Source of the DNA: Paenibacillus_AB sp036577625
GTDB taxonomy: Bacteria; Bacillota; Bacilli; Paenibacillales; NBRC-103111
Assembly: GCF_036577625.1 (NCBI RefSeq)
Contig: NZ_JARBDC010000084.1
Location: 62,001 to 126,000, forward strand
Length of the DNA stretch: 64,000 nt
Direction of reading: 5' to 3'
The translations under genes and the position numbers were made by a program. The notes below the pieces were generated by a model, which was not told the origin of the DNA, ran no database searches, and was given only the letters and a program-made list of their open reading frames with translations. Position 1 is the stretch's first letter. Each line of letters starts with the position of its first letter. Positions 42,645 through 50,517 of this stretch are shown in pieces.

Positions 42645-43775
42645 TTACGGTCCCGGCGCTTTTCCGGTCGTGCCTCGCTCCAAAAGCTTGACCGGCACGA
42701 GCACTTTCTCCGGAGCCGGCTTCGTACCGTTCAGCCAATCGACGATAATTTCGGCGGCTTTGCGCCCGATCTCGTAAAACTGCTGCTCGACGGTCGTCAA
42801 AGGCACGATCAAATGCTCCGTCACCGGGTTGTTGTCGAAGCCGACGATCGAGAAGTCGTTCGGAATGCGCAGCCCCGCGTCCAGGAACCGGTTCAGCATG
42901 TTGGCGGCGACGAGATCGTTTTCCGTCTGCACGGCCGTTATCCCGTCGCTTAAATACGATTCGAGCAGCTCCGCGTAAAACCGGTCGACGCCGACTTCGT
43001 CCCGGTACGGTCTCATATGCAGCCGCACGTGACGGCTGTCGACGGGAATGCCGTGATCCTTCAAAGCTTGGCAATATCCGAAGTAACGGTCGCGAACCGA
43101 GGAAGTCGATTCGATGCTGAAGCCGGACAAAAATCCGATTTTGCGGTGGCCGAGCTCGACGAGGCGGGAAACGGCTTTGTAGGTGCCGTCGAAGTTGTCC
43201 GAAACGACGGAAACGAGCGGCAGGCTGTCGTAATATTTGTCGATCGTCACGATCGGGTACTCGTACAAATAAAGCCTGTGCAGCACGTCGTAGTTCGAAA
43301 GATCGTTGCGCGGATACAAAATGATCGCCGCGATGCCGTCTTTCGCCAGCGTCTCCAGCAGGCTGCGCTCTTTCTGCGAGTCGTAATCGCTTTGGTGGAT
43401 GCTCAAATAGTACCCGTTGGCGTTAAGCCATTCCGAGGCGCCGCGAATATATCCCATCGTCCCGCGGTCCGCTTCCGTCGGCAAAATGAGCGAAACCATG
43501 CTGCCCGCCGCGTCCGACCGGCCGTCCGACGGCGAGCGCCGGATCGATTTGACGAAGCTGCCGCTCCCTTTGATCCGGTAAATGTACCCGTCGCGTTCCA
43601 GCTCCTCGAGCGCCCGCCGCGTCGTGATGCGGCTTACCCCGAACCGCGCGCCGAGATCCGCTTCCGTCGGCAGCTGGTCTTCCGGTTTGTAGTCCCCGGA
43701 TGAAATTTGCTTTTTCAGCTCATCGACAATGAGGCTGTAAAGCGGTTTGCTGTCTTTGGTCAAGTTCGCCCTCAT
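42645..43775 (-). CDS. GntR/LacI-type (AraR-like) transcriptional repressor
   Basis: A 376-residue sugar-responsive repressor with an N-terminal GntR winged helix (about 10-78: PLYSLIVDELKKQISSGDYKPEDQLPTE in part, then RFGVSRITTRRALEELERDGYIYRIKGSGSFV) and a LacI-type periplasmic-binding effector domain (about 92-370; VSLILPTEADRGTMGYIRG, FSIVGFDNNPVTEHLIVPLTTV). This is the AraR domain order, but the effector cannot be named. It follows the orphan binding protein on the same strand with its own promoter at 43830-43859. Repeats of GTACTT between that promoter and the start (about 43810-43826) are possible autoregulatory sites. Confidence 0.85.
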   Translation of the reverse strand: MRANLTKDSKPLYSLIVDELKKQISSGDYKPEDQLPTEADLGARFGVSRITTRRALEELERDGYIYRIKGSGSFVKSIRRSPSDGRSDAAGSMVSLILPTEADRGTMGYIRGASEWLNANGYYLSIHQSDYDSQKERSLLETLAKDGIAAIILYPRNDLSNYDVLHRLYLYEYPIVTIDKYYDSLPLVSVVSDNFDGTYKAVSRLVELGHRKIGFLSGFSIESTSSVRDRYFGYCQALKDHGIPVDSRHVRLHMRPYRDEVGVDRFYAELLESYLSDGITAVQTENDLVAANMLNRFLDAGLRIPNDFSIVGFDNNPVTEHLIVPLTTVEQQFYEIGRKAAEIIVDWLNGTKPAPEKVLVPVKLLERGTTGKAPGP

Positions 43776-43829
43776 CCTATCTGGCGGCCGTTTTTCGCCT
43801 TGCTTGTCCGTACTTGTTTATGTACTTAA

Positions 43830-43859
43830 ATTATATCGTTTTCGGCTTCCCGTTGTAAA
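43830..43859 (-). promoter_or_regulatory. Promoter of the GntR-family regulator
   Basis: On the minus strand TTTACA (43854-43859), 18-nt spacer, TATAAT (43830-43835). Just downstream, AAGTAC occurs twice in AAGTACATAAACAAGTAC, a possible operator. Confidence 0.65.
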
Positions 43860-43920
43860 TTCGGAGTCCGCTTGAGGCGGGCGTTTTTTCGCCCGGGCTT
43901 CGCTTGTCCGGAAGGACAGG

Positions 43921-43957
43921 AAAGGAGACCGCGGCGCGTCCTGCGTCGCAGTCTCCC
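43921..43957 (-). terminator. Hairpin downstream of the orphan binding-protein gene
   Basis: GGAGACCGCG (43924-43933) pairs imperfectly with CGCAGTCTCC (43947-43956); read leftward it is followed by TTTCCTG. Confidence 0.6.
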
Positions 43958-43968
43958 GAGTCGTCCCG

Positions 43969-45270
43969 TTATTTCGCGCTGCCGCCCTCTTTCTCGGCGA
44001 TTTTCAGGTTGATTTTTTCCTCCGCCTCCCGCAGCACCGTGTTCAAGTCTTTTCCGCCGGAGACGACGTCTTTGAGCGCGTCGTTGATCGCGCCCATGCC
44101 GATGCTGTCGTACTTGGTCGGGACGAACGATTTCGCCGGCTTCGTCTTGTAAATCGCCTGCAAATTTTTCCCTTTGGCGAAGTCAAGGTCGGCGCCGAAC
44201 GCATCGCGAATGCTTTGATCCTTCAAAATGCTGAGCTTGCCTTGCCTGGAAATGCTCATCTGCACTTCGTCCGACGTAACGGTGGCGATGACGAGGAACG
44301 CTTCGTCCTTATGCTTGCTCGTGCCGGCGATCGACATCATGTGCTGATCGTTGCGCAGCGCGATGCCCGGCGCCTCCGGCCAAGTCGGATAAGTGACCAT
44401 GTCCCAGTTGAAATCGGGGTATTTGTACAAATTGCCCTCGAACAAAATGTTGTTCGAAGCGAGCATCGCCAGCCGCTGCTCCTTCACGAACACGTCGTTG
44501 GCTCCGCCGTGGTAGGTGATTTGATCGTTGCCGGGAATTTGCCGGATTTTCGCCATGAAGCCGAGCACCTTTTTCCACGATTCGGTATTGACGAGCGCCT
44601 TCTTCGTAGTCGGATCGACGTACGGCAGCGACAATTGCGACGCCGGCCGCTCGGTCACGTTCGGCTCGAGTCCGCGGTACTGCACGCCGCCTTCCATTCT
44701 CGTAAGCTTTTTGGCGAGCTCGTACGCTTCGTCCCAGGTGATGCCGTCCTTCGGATACGGAACGGCGAATTTATCGAAGATGTCCTTGTTGTAATAAAGC
44801 GCGGAAAAATGCCGGGTATACGGGAGCCCGACCAGCTCATCCATTTGGGTGGCCGCCTTGACCGCGTCGAGCGCTTCGGGCTCGAAACGGTTCAAATCCA
44901 TCCGATGCTTCTTGATCATCTCCGTCAAAGGGTACGTCAAGTTCAAATCGAGATACGTCTGCATGCCTCCGATGTTGTGATGAACGACAATATCCGGAGT
45001 GTCTCCGGCTCCGACACGCTCGGTCAAGCCTTTTCCGTTGCTTTTCTGGATCGTGATCCAAGGATATTTCTTTTGCACGGGCTGGGTAATGTAGCGGTCG
45101 AAATCTTCGTCCGTCAAAAATCCGTTGCTGAACGAAATCGTGACGGGGTCGCGCTTTTCCGAAGCGACGGCGGCTCCCGGCTCGCCGGCTCCCGGATTCG
45201 CCGGTTTCGCGCATCCGGCGATAAAGCCGGCGAGCATGACGACGGACAACCAGGCAATTCCTCTTTGCAT
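43969..45270 (-). CDS. Orphan family 1 extracellular solute-binding lipoprotein
   Basis: A 433-residue binding protein with signal peptide and lipobox GFIAGC (Cys20). The mature part begins with VTISFSNGFLTDEDFDRYITQPVQKKYPW; ALYYNKDIFDKFAVPYPKDGITWDEAYELAKKLT is a typical family 1 stretch. ATG 45270 follows GGAGG; the frame continues upstream without further good starts. No permease or ATPase is near, so it must deliver its ligand to a transporter encoded elsewhere or act as a sensor component. The adjacent repressor (42645-43775) probably responds to the same sugar. Confidence 0.85.
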   Translation of the reverse strand: MQRGIAWLSVVMLAGFIAGCAKPANPGAGEPGAAVASEKRDPVTISFSNGFLTDEDFDRYITQPVQKKYPWITIQKSNGKGLTERVGAGDTPDIVVHHNIGGMQTYLDLNLTYPLTEMIKKHRMDLNRFEPEALDAVKAATQMDELVGLPYTRHFSALYYNKDIFDKFAVPYPKDGITWDEAYELAKKLTRMEGGVQYRGLEPNVTERPASQLSLPYVDPTTKKALVNTESWKKVLGFMAKIRQIPGNDQITYHGGANDVFVKEQRLAMLASNNILFEGNLYKYPDFNWDMVTYPTWPEAPGIALRNDQHMMSIAGTSKHKDEAFLVIATVTSDEVQMSISRQGKLSILKDQSIRDAFGADLDFAKGKNLQAIYKTKPAKSFVPTKYDSIGMGAINDALKDVVSGGKDLNTVLREAEEKINLKIAEKEGGSAK

Positions 45271-45603
45271 AACATTCCTCCGTTTCTTGTTCGAGATAGG
45301 GACAGTCGCTCGCGCTGGGCGATCGGCCGCTGCTGCGCTTCGGCCGGCGATAACGGCGACGGGCGGCGGAGCCTCCCGTCGGCCGAGACGAATCGTATGT
45401 CGGATGATGCCGCTTGCGGCAACACCTCCTTCATCAAAGATCGGGCGGAACGATCGGGTATAGGTTATGCGCTTTCTCAACAAGATGTCGGGAATCGGTA
45501 TGCTGCGGAAATCGACAAGCGGGTATGCGATGGTTGGAAGCGGAGCTTGGCATAAGACAAATACTCTTCAAGAAAGCGCATTCATCTTTATTTGTTATAA
45601 CAC

Positions 45604-45632
45604 ATTTTAGAAAAGGTCGCTCGATATGTCAA
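45604..45632 (-). promoter_or_regulatory. Strong promoter upstream of the orphan binding-protein gene
   Basis: On the minus strand a perfect TTGACA (45627-45632), 17-nt spacer, TAAAAT (45604-45609). It gives an unusually long leader of about 325 nt before the start at 45270. Confidence 0.7.
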
Positions 45633-45737
45633 TGCAAATTGGCGACAAACGGAGCCCGGATGCATCAAGATGTCGCGATCTTTCATCATGATCGGTTTGG
45701 ATCGTTGAATGTGTTATGACAAATTTCGTCATGAGGC

Positions 45738-45775
45738 AAAAAAAGAGAACCTGACGGCAACGGGCCGCAGGCTCT
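45738..45775 (-). terminator. Leftward terminator with no obvious gene
   Basis: AGAG-AA-CCTG (45744-45753) pairs with CAGGCTCT (45768-45775), and the leftward transcript would run into seven U. Upstream on this strand lies only the decayed kinase gene in the opposite direction, so it may be the relic of a lost gene. Confidence 0.55.
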
Positions 45776-45841
45776 TCCAGCGATCATTTATATGAAAAAA
45801 GGGGGTTAACTCCAAGTATAGGCGGGCAACCTTAAAGAAAC

Positions 45842-46298
45842 ATGAAAACGATATTTCAGTTCTGTTACATCTGTTTTGCCGTTTTGTTTCGCGAAGAAAA
45901 CGAAAAGCGGAACGAGACGGACGGCGGCGCTTCCGGCGCCGATTTTTACGACGGAAGCATCATGTGCGATTTCGCCCGGGACCGGACGCGTTTTTGCGAT
46001 TTCGATCTTTATGCGAAAGGGCCGTTCGTGCTGCAAGCGGAACGCATTTTCGGCTCGAGCCGGTTTATGGCGCCGGAGGAATTCGTGAAAGGAAGCTTGA
46101 TCGACAATCGAACGAACGTGGTTGCGATGGGGGCGGCCGCGTTCGTCTTTTTGGCGGGCGGACGGCGCGAGCGGGAAGCGTGGAGGCGACGACCGTCTGT
46201 ACGGGGTTGCGCGGAAGGCGGCTTCGCCGGACCGGGAGAGCCGATACGGCAGCGTGGGCGAGTTTCGTAAGGCGTGGGAAGTTGCTTTGGCGCCGTGA
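45842..46298 (+). pseudogene. Decayed serine/threonine-kinase-like gene fragment
   Basis: The translation from about 45937 contains DFYDGSIMCDFARDRTRFCDFDLYAKGPFVLQAERIFGSSRFMAPEEFVKGSLIDNRTNVVAMGAAAFVFLAGG in pieces, which matches the C-lobe of a small-molecule or Ser/Thr kinase: a DFG-like CDFDL, an APE-like MAPEEF, and DNRTNV. The N-lobe is missing. Past about 46160 the family pattern jumps to the next frame (SVEATTV) and then to the third (LYGVARKAASPDRESRYGSVGEFRKAW, ending in TGA at 46296-46298), so at least two frameshifts are present. The catalytic loop with its Asp is absent; the gene is dead. Confidence 0.75.
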
Positions 46299-46352
46299 AT
46301 TTGTTATAAAGCGGGAAGAACCGCAAACGAATCGGGAAAGGAGCGGCAACAT

Positions 46353-47108
46353 ATGAAGCAGTTTATCGTTACCGGAGCGTCCAAAGGGCTCGGACAGGCG
46401 CTGCTCCGCGAGCTGATGCGGCCGGAATGCCGGCTGATCGGCATGGCGCGAAGCGATGCCGGGGAGCTCGCGAAGGAAGCCGCCGGCAAAGGGGTCGCGC
46501 TGCGCTGGATTCGCTGCGATTTGGGCGACGCCGCCTCTCTGGAAGCCGTCATGGAGCAAGCGTTCGCCGAAATCGACGGGGAGGGGCTCGATACGATCGG
46601 TCTGATCAACAACGCGGGCGTAATCGAGCCGATCGCGCCAGCCGCCGTCGCGTCGGGCGAGGATTTGATCCGCAACGTAAGCGTCAACCTGATCGCGCCG
46701 GTCGTCTTGACCGCCGCTTTTTTGCGGCTGACCGCCGGCTGGAAAGCGAAACGGCTCGTGCTGAACGTGTCGTCGGGAGCGGGGAGCAAGCCGTATTCCG
46801 GCTGGAGCGCCTACTGCGCGTCCAAAGCGGGACTCGATATGTTTACGCGCTGTGTCGGCGCGGAGCAGGAGGCGGAAGCGAACGGCGCGCGCGTGCTCTC
46901 GGCCGCGCCCGGAGTCGTCGACACGGCGATGCAGCGGGACATCCGGGCCGCGAGCCCCGAGCTGTTCCCGAGCCGCGAACGGTTCGTGGAGCTGCACAGT
47001 TCCGGACGGCTTGCCGGCGCGGACGAAACGGCCGCGAAGCTGCTGCGGACGCTGTTCGACGAGCGGCACCCGTCCGGCAGCGTGCTGGACGTGAGGGATT
47101 TGTATTGA
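46353..47108 (+). CDS. Short-chain dehydrogenase (benzil-reductase-like)
   Basis: A 251-residue NAD(P)-dependent SDR. The cofactor motif is TGASKGLGQ (about 7-15), followed by NNAGV, the catalytic Ser in LNVSSGAG and Tyr/Lys in YCASK. Its overall pattern (FIVTGASKGLGQALLRELM, APGVVDTAMQRDIR, FVELHSSGRLAGADETAAKLL) resembles the YueD/(S)-benzoin-forming benzil reductase group of Bacillus. GGAAAGGAG is ahead of the ATG. It is transcribed rightward and followed 78 nt later by another SDR gene. The physiological substrate is unknown. Confidence 0.85.
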   Translation: MKQFIVTGASKGLGQALLRELMRPECRLIGMARSDAGELAKEAAGKGVALRWIRCDLGDAASLEAVMEQAFAEIDGEGLDTIGLINNAGVIEPIAPAAVASGEDLIRNVSVNLIAPVVLTAAFLRLTAGWKAKRLVLNVSSGAGSKPYSGWSAYCASKAGLDMFTRCVGAEQEAEANGARVLSAAPGVVDTAMQRDIRAASPELFPSRERFVELHSSGRLAGADETAAKLLRTLFDERHPSGSVLDVRDLY

Positions 47109-47186
47109 AGTTCGTCCGGCGGAACATCCGGGCGATCGATGAATATTGTGCCTGTAACCGAACTTTACGGTCAGGAGGTATTCGCA

Positions 47187-48086
47187 TTGTATCCCCATTA
47201 TCCGTATTACGGGACGGAAACGACCTGCGAGCGGACGCCGCTCACGTTCCCGCCCCAGCATCAGGACCGCCAGCCCGGCATGGAATATTTGATGAAGCCG
47301 CGGCCCCTGTTCGACAATCCCGCTTACGTCGGAAGCGGCAAGCTGAGGGACAAAGTCGCGATCGTTACCGGCGGCGACAGCGGCATCGGACGCGCCGTAG
47401 CCGTCGCCTTCGCCAAGGAAGGGGCGGACGTGGCGATCCCGTATTTGGACGAACATACGGATGCCGAGGAAACCCGGCAGGCGATCGAAGCGTTCGGCCG
47501 CCGCTGCCTGCTTCTGCCCGGCGATTTGCGCGAGGAAGCTTGGTGCCGCGAAGCGGTGCGCAACACGGTCGGCCGTTTCGGAAAGCTTGACGTGCTGGTG
47601 CTCAATCACGGGGTGCAGTTTCCGCAGCGGTCGATCGCCGACATCAGCAGCCGCCAGCTCGAGGACACGTTTCGCACGAATGTATATCCGTTCTTTTATA
47701 TGACTCAGGAGGCGCTGCCGCATTTGAAGCCGGGAAGCTCGATCATCGCGACGACTTCCGTAACCGCTTATGAGGGGGCGCCGCTGCTGCTCGATTATTC
47801 CTGCACGAAAGGGGCGATCGTCTCGTTTACCCGGTCGCTGTCGCAGCAGCTCGTCCAATCGGGCATCCGGGTTAATGCGGTGGCGCCCGGTCCGATCTGG
47901 ACCCCGCTGCAGGTGTCGAGCTATCCGGCGGACTATATCAAGACGTTCGGCGCGGACACGCCGATGCGCCGGGCCGGGCAGCCGTTCGAATTGGCGCCGA
48001 CCTACGTCTATTTGGCGTCGGACGACTCCGGTTACGTGACCGGACAAGTGCTGCACGTCAACGGCGGCACGATGACCGAGACGTGA
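47187..48086 (+). CDS. SDR-family oxidoreductase with N-terminal extension
   Basis: A 299-residue NAD(P)-dependent SDR of the YhdF/YhxC-type group. After a ~45-residue extension (QHQDRQPGMEYLMKPRPL, typical of this group) come VTGGDSGIGRAVAVAFAKEGADVA, NHGVQ, TTSVTAYEG and the catalytic YSCTKGAI; the C-terminus ends with QVLHVNGGTM. TTG 47187 is chosen because AGGAGG at 47173-47178 is 8 nt ahead and no site precedes the in-frame ATG at 47139. Family members are general-stress or spore-associated dehydrogenases. Confidence 0.85.
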   Translation: MYPHYPYYGTETTCERTPLTFPPQHQDRQPGMEYLMKPRPLFDNPAYVGSGKLRDKVAIVTGGDSGIGRAVAVAFAKEGADVAIPYLDEHTDAEETRQAIEAFGRRCLLLPGDLREEAWCREAVRNTVGRFGKLDVLVLNHGVQFPQRSIADISSRQLEDTFRTNVYPFFYMTQEALPHLKPGSSIIATTSVTAYEGAPLLLDYSCTKGAIVSFTRSLSQQLVQSGIRVNAVAPGPIWTPLQVSSYPADYIKTFGADTPMRRAGQPFELAPTYVYLASDDSGYVTGQVLHVNGGTMTET

Positions 48087-48311
48087 GCCGGGCGGACGGC
48101 TCTTTACATCGCCTCACGCGTTGTGGTACTCTTGAAAGCAAGAACAATCGAATGGACGGCATCATCAATCGGGCGGAGATGAGGAGACCCCTTTTGCTGA
48201 TAGACGCTTGTTGCGCGCGCGCAACGGGTGTTTTATCATGCGAAGGGGTTTTTCGCATTCCCGGGCAAAACGCCGCTTCGCCGCCCGCCGCCGTCATGGG
48301 AGGCGCTACAG
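48087..48311. other. Leader region of glpD
   Basis: No gene. It has two short hairpins: the self-complementary GTTGCGCGCGCGCAAC (about 48207-48222) followed by GGGTGTTTT, and ATGCGAA..TTCGCAT (about 48239-48258). In Bacillus subtilis glpD is controlled by GlpP-dependent antitermination in its leader; these hairpins could serve that role, but the match has not been tested. Confidence 0.4.
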
Positions 48312-50069
48312 ATGGAACAAACTTTTTCCGCCGGCCGCAGGGAACGGATGCTGCAGCAAATGTCCGAACAGCGGCTCGACGTGCTCGTTATCGGGGGAGG
48401 CATCACGGGAACGGGAATCGCCTGGGACGCCAGTTTGCGCGGCTTGCGAACGGGGCTTGTGGAAATGCGCGATTTTTCGTGGGGCACGAGCAGCCGTTCG
48501 ACGAAGCTCGTTCACGGGGGGCTCCGCTACTTGAAGCAGGGCGAAGTGAAGCTGGTCATGGAGGTCGGCCGCGAGCGGGCGCTGCTGCACGAGAAGGCGC
48601 CGCATATCGTCATCCCCGCGCCGATGATGCTGCCGATTTACAAAGGCGGCACCTACGGCTACTTCATGTCCTCGATCGGCTTGTACGTGTACGATTTGCT
48701 CGCGGGCGTCAAACGGGGCGAGCGCCGCATTATGTACGGACGCGCCAAAACGCTGGAGCTGGAGCCGCTGTTCAAGACGGAAGGGCTGAAAGGGGCCGGC
48801 TATTATTACGAATACCGTACCGACGACTCCCGGCTCACGATCGAAATCGCCAAAACGGCGCACGGCCACGGCGCGAGCCTGGTCAACTACGCCAAGGCGG
48901 CCGGCTTTTTGTACGAGGGAGGCAAGGTGGCGGGGGTGAACGTGGAGGACGTACTGACCGGGCGCACGTACCCCGTCTATGCGAAAAAAATTATTAACGC
49001 CGCGGGTCCGTGGGTCGACCGCGTCCGCCAAAACGACCACGAGGTGAAAGGCAAACGGCTGCTGCTGACGAAAGGCGTCCATCTCGTCGTCGACCACTCC
49101 AGGCTGCCGGTAAAGCAGTCGGCCTATTTGGACGTTCCGGACGGACGGATGATTTTCGTCATTCCGCGCGAAGGCAAGACGTACATCGGGACGACCGACA
49201 CGTTCTACGAAGGAAAAATCGAGGAGCCGCGGACGACGCGCAAAGACCGGGACTACTTGCTGGACGCGGTCAACCACGCGTTTCCCGGCGTTCGGCTGAC
49301 GGCGGCCGACGTCGAGTCTTCCTGGTCCGGTTTGCGGCCGCTCATTCGCGAGGAGGGCAAGGGGCCGTCGGAAATTTCCCGCAAGGACGAAATTTTCCGT
49401 TCGGAATCGGGACTGATTACGATCGCGGGCGGCAAGCTGACCGGCTTCCGCAAAATGGCCGAGAAAGTCGTCGACCTGGTCGAGCGGGAGCTCGGCGAGG
49501 AGGAAGGGCTGAAGGCGGTCGGCTGCCGGACCGACCGCGACTCCATTAGCGGCGGCGACCGCGGCGGCTTCGCCTCGTACGACGACTATCGCCGGCAGTG
49601 GATCGAGCGCGGCGAGCGGATCGGCGTGCCGGCCCGCGACACCGAATATTTGCTGGGCCGGTACGGCTCCAACATCGCGGTCATCTTCGACGCGTATACC
49701 GGTGCGGAAGCGGAAACGGCGGCGTCGGCGGAGTCCGCATCCGCGAACGGGACGAAGGCCGCGGCCGTTTCGATTCGCCCCGGCGCGGCATCGCCGCAGA
49801 AGAAGGACGGCCTCCGTCTGCTCGAAGCCGAGCTCCGCTATGCGATTCGGCACGAAATGACCGTTACGGCGGCCGATTTCCTCGTTCGCCGGACCGGTCT
49901 CGTCACGTTCGACCGGAAGCGCGCCGAGACGCTCGCCCTGCCGGTCGTGCGGACGATGGCGGAGTTGCTCGGCTGGAGCCCGGAGCGGGCGGAGCGCGAG
50001 CGGCAGGAGGTGCAGGAGGCGATCGAGCAGGCGTCGAGCTTTCCCGATATCGCCGATACGGCCGGGTGA
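48312..50069 (+). CDS. glpD: Aerobic glycerol-3-phosphate dehydrogenase
   Basis: A 585-residue FAD enzyme that oxidises glycerol 3-phosphate to dihydroxyacetone phosphate at the membrane, passing electrons to quinone. The FAD motif is VLVIGGGITGTGIAWDAS (about 24-41); RDFSWGTSSRSTKLVHGGLRYL is a strong GlpD signature, and GTTDTFYEG, SSWSGLRPLI and ITIAGGKLTGFRKMAE follow. A ~30-residue Ala/Ser-rich insertion (about 475-510) is unusual and probably a surface loop. GGGAGG lies 8 nt before ATG 48312. It is followed by a small antisense gene and by glpK, completing glycerol use; no glpF or glpP is in the window. Confidence 0.95.
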   Translation: MEQTFSAGRRERMLQQMSEQRLDVLVIGGGITGTGIAWDASLRGLRTGLVEMRDFSWGTSSRSTKLVHGGLRYLKQGEVKLVMEVGRERALLHEKAPHIVIPAPMMLPIYKGGTYGYFMSSIGLYVYDLLAGVKRGERRIMYGRAKTLELEPLFKTEGLKGAGYYYEYRTDDSRLTIEIAKTAHGHGASLVNYAKAAGFLYEGGKVAGVNVEDVLTGRTYPVYAKKIINAAGPWVDRVRQNDHEVKGKRLLLTKGVHLVVDHSRLPVKQSAYLDVPDGRMIFVIPREGKTYIGTTDTFYEGKIEEPRTTRKDRDYLLDAVNHAFPGVRLTAADVESSWSGLRPLIREEGKGPSEISRKDEIFRSESGLITIAGGKLTGFRKMAEKVVDLVERELGEEEGLKAVGCRTDRDSISGGDRGGFASYDDYRRQWIERGERIGVPARDTEYLLGRYGSNIAVIFDAYTGAEAETAASAESASANGTKAAAVSIRPGAASPQKKDGLRLLEAELRYAIRHEMTVTAADFLVRRTGLVTFDRKRAETLALPVVRTMAELLGWSPERAERERQEVQEAIEQASSFPDIADTAG

Positions 50070-50081
50070 CGTTTGAAGCTT

Positions 50082-50282
50082 TTACAAGCCGGAAACAAGC
50101 AGGAAGATGCCGATGCCGATCGCGAGCAAGCCGCCGATACGCCCCATCAGGAGGGCGGCTTCGCTCGGCTCGGCGTTTTTGAATTGCCAGCCGACGTTCC
50201 AAAACCAGGCCGTTCTCGGAAAAATGACGTTAAGCAGACCGATTCCGATGAACAGAAACGGGACGATTTTCAAAAGCAGCAT
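50082..50282 (-). CDS. Small two-helix membrane protein (DUF6199-like)
   Basis: A 66-residue protein, MLLLKIVPFLFIGIGLLNVIFPRTAWFW at the start (in shorter pieces: LFIGIGLLNVIF, then PRTAWFWNVGW) with a second hydrophobic helix LLAIGIGIFLLVSGL at the end. ATG 50282 is preferred as GAGGTG lies 7 nt upstream. The P-R-x-A-W-x-W-x-x-G-W motif between helices recalls small membrane proteins of the DUF6199 type. Convergent with glpD. Confidence 0.6.
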   Translation of the reverse strand: MLLLKIVPFLFIGIGLLNVIFPRTAWFWNVGWQFKNAEPSEAALLMGRIGGLLAIGIGIFLLVSGL

Positions 50283-50517
50283 TCGGCAGCACCTCTTCAA
50301 AGCGGTTGGCGGTCAAGCGAATTGCAGGCGTTCGCGACAATAAGCGCTTACAACATGGTACGCGGACCGGGCCGGAAAAGTTTCGGTTCCGGGGCGTTTA
50401 ACGGGTCGAACGGATAGCGGGATTAACGATTTGCGTTTTTTTGCGCCGCCCGGTATTTCCATGCAGCGCTGCGGATGGTATGGTGTTAAGTAGATCAAAC
50501 CGGTTGGAGGGATGGTC

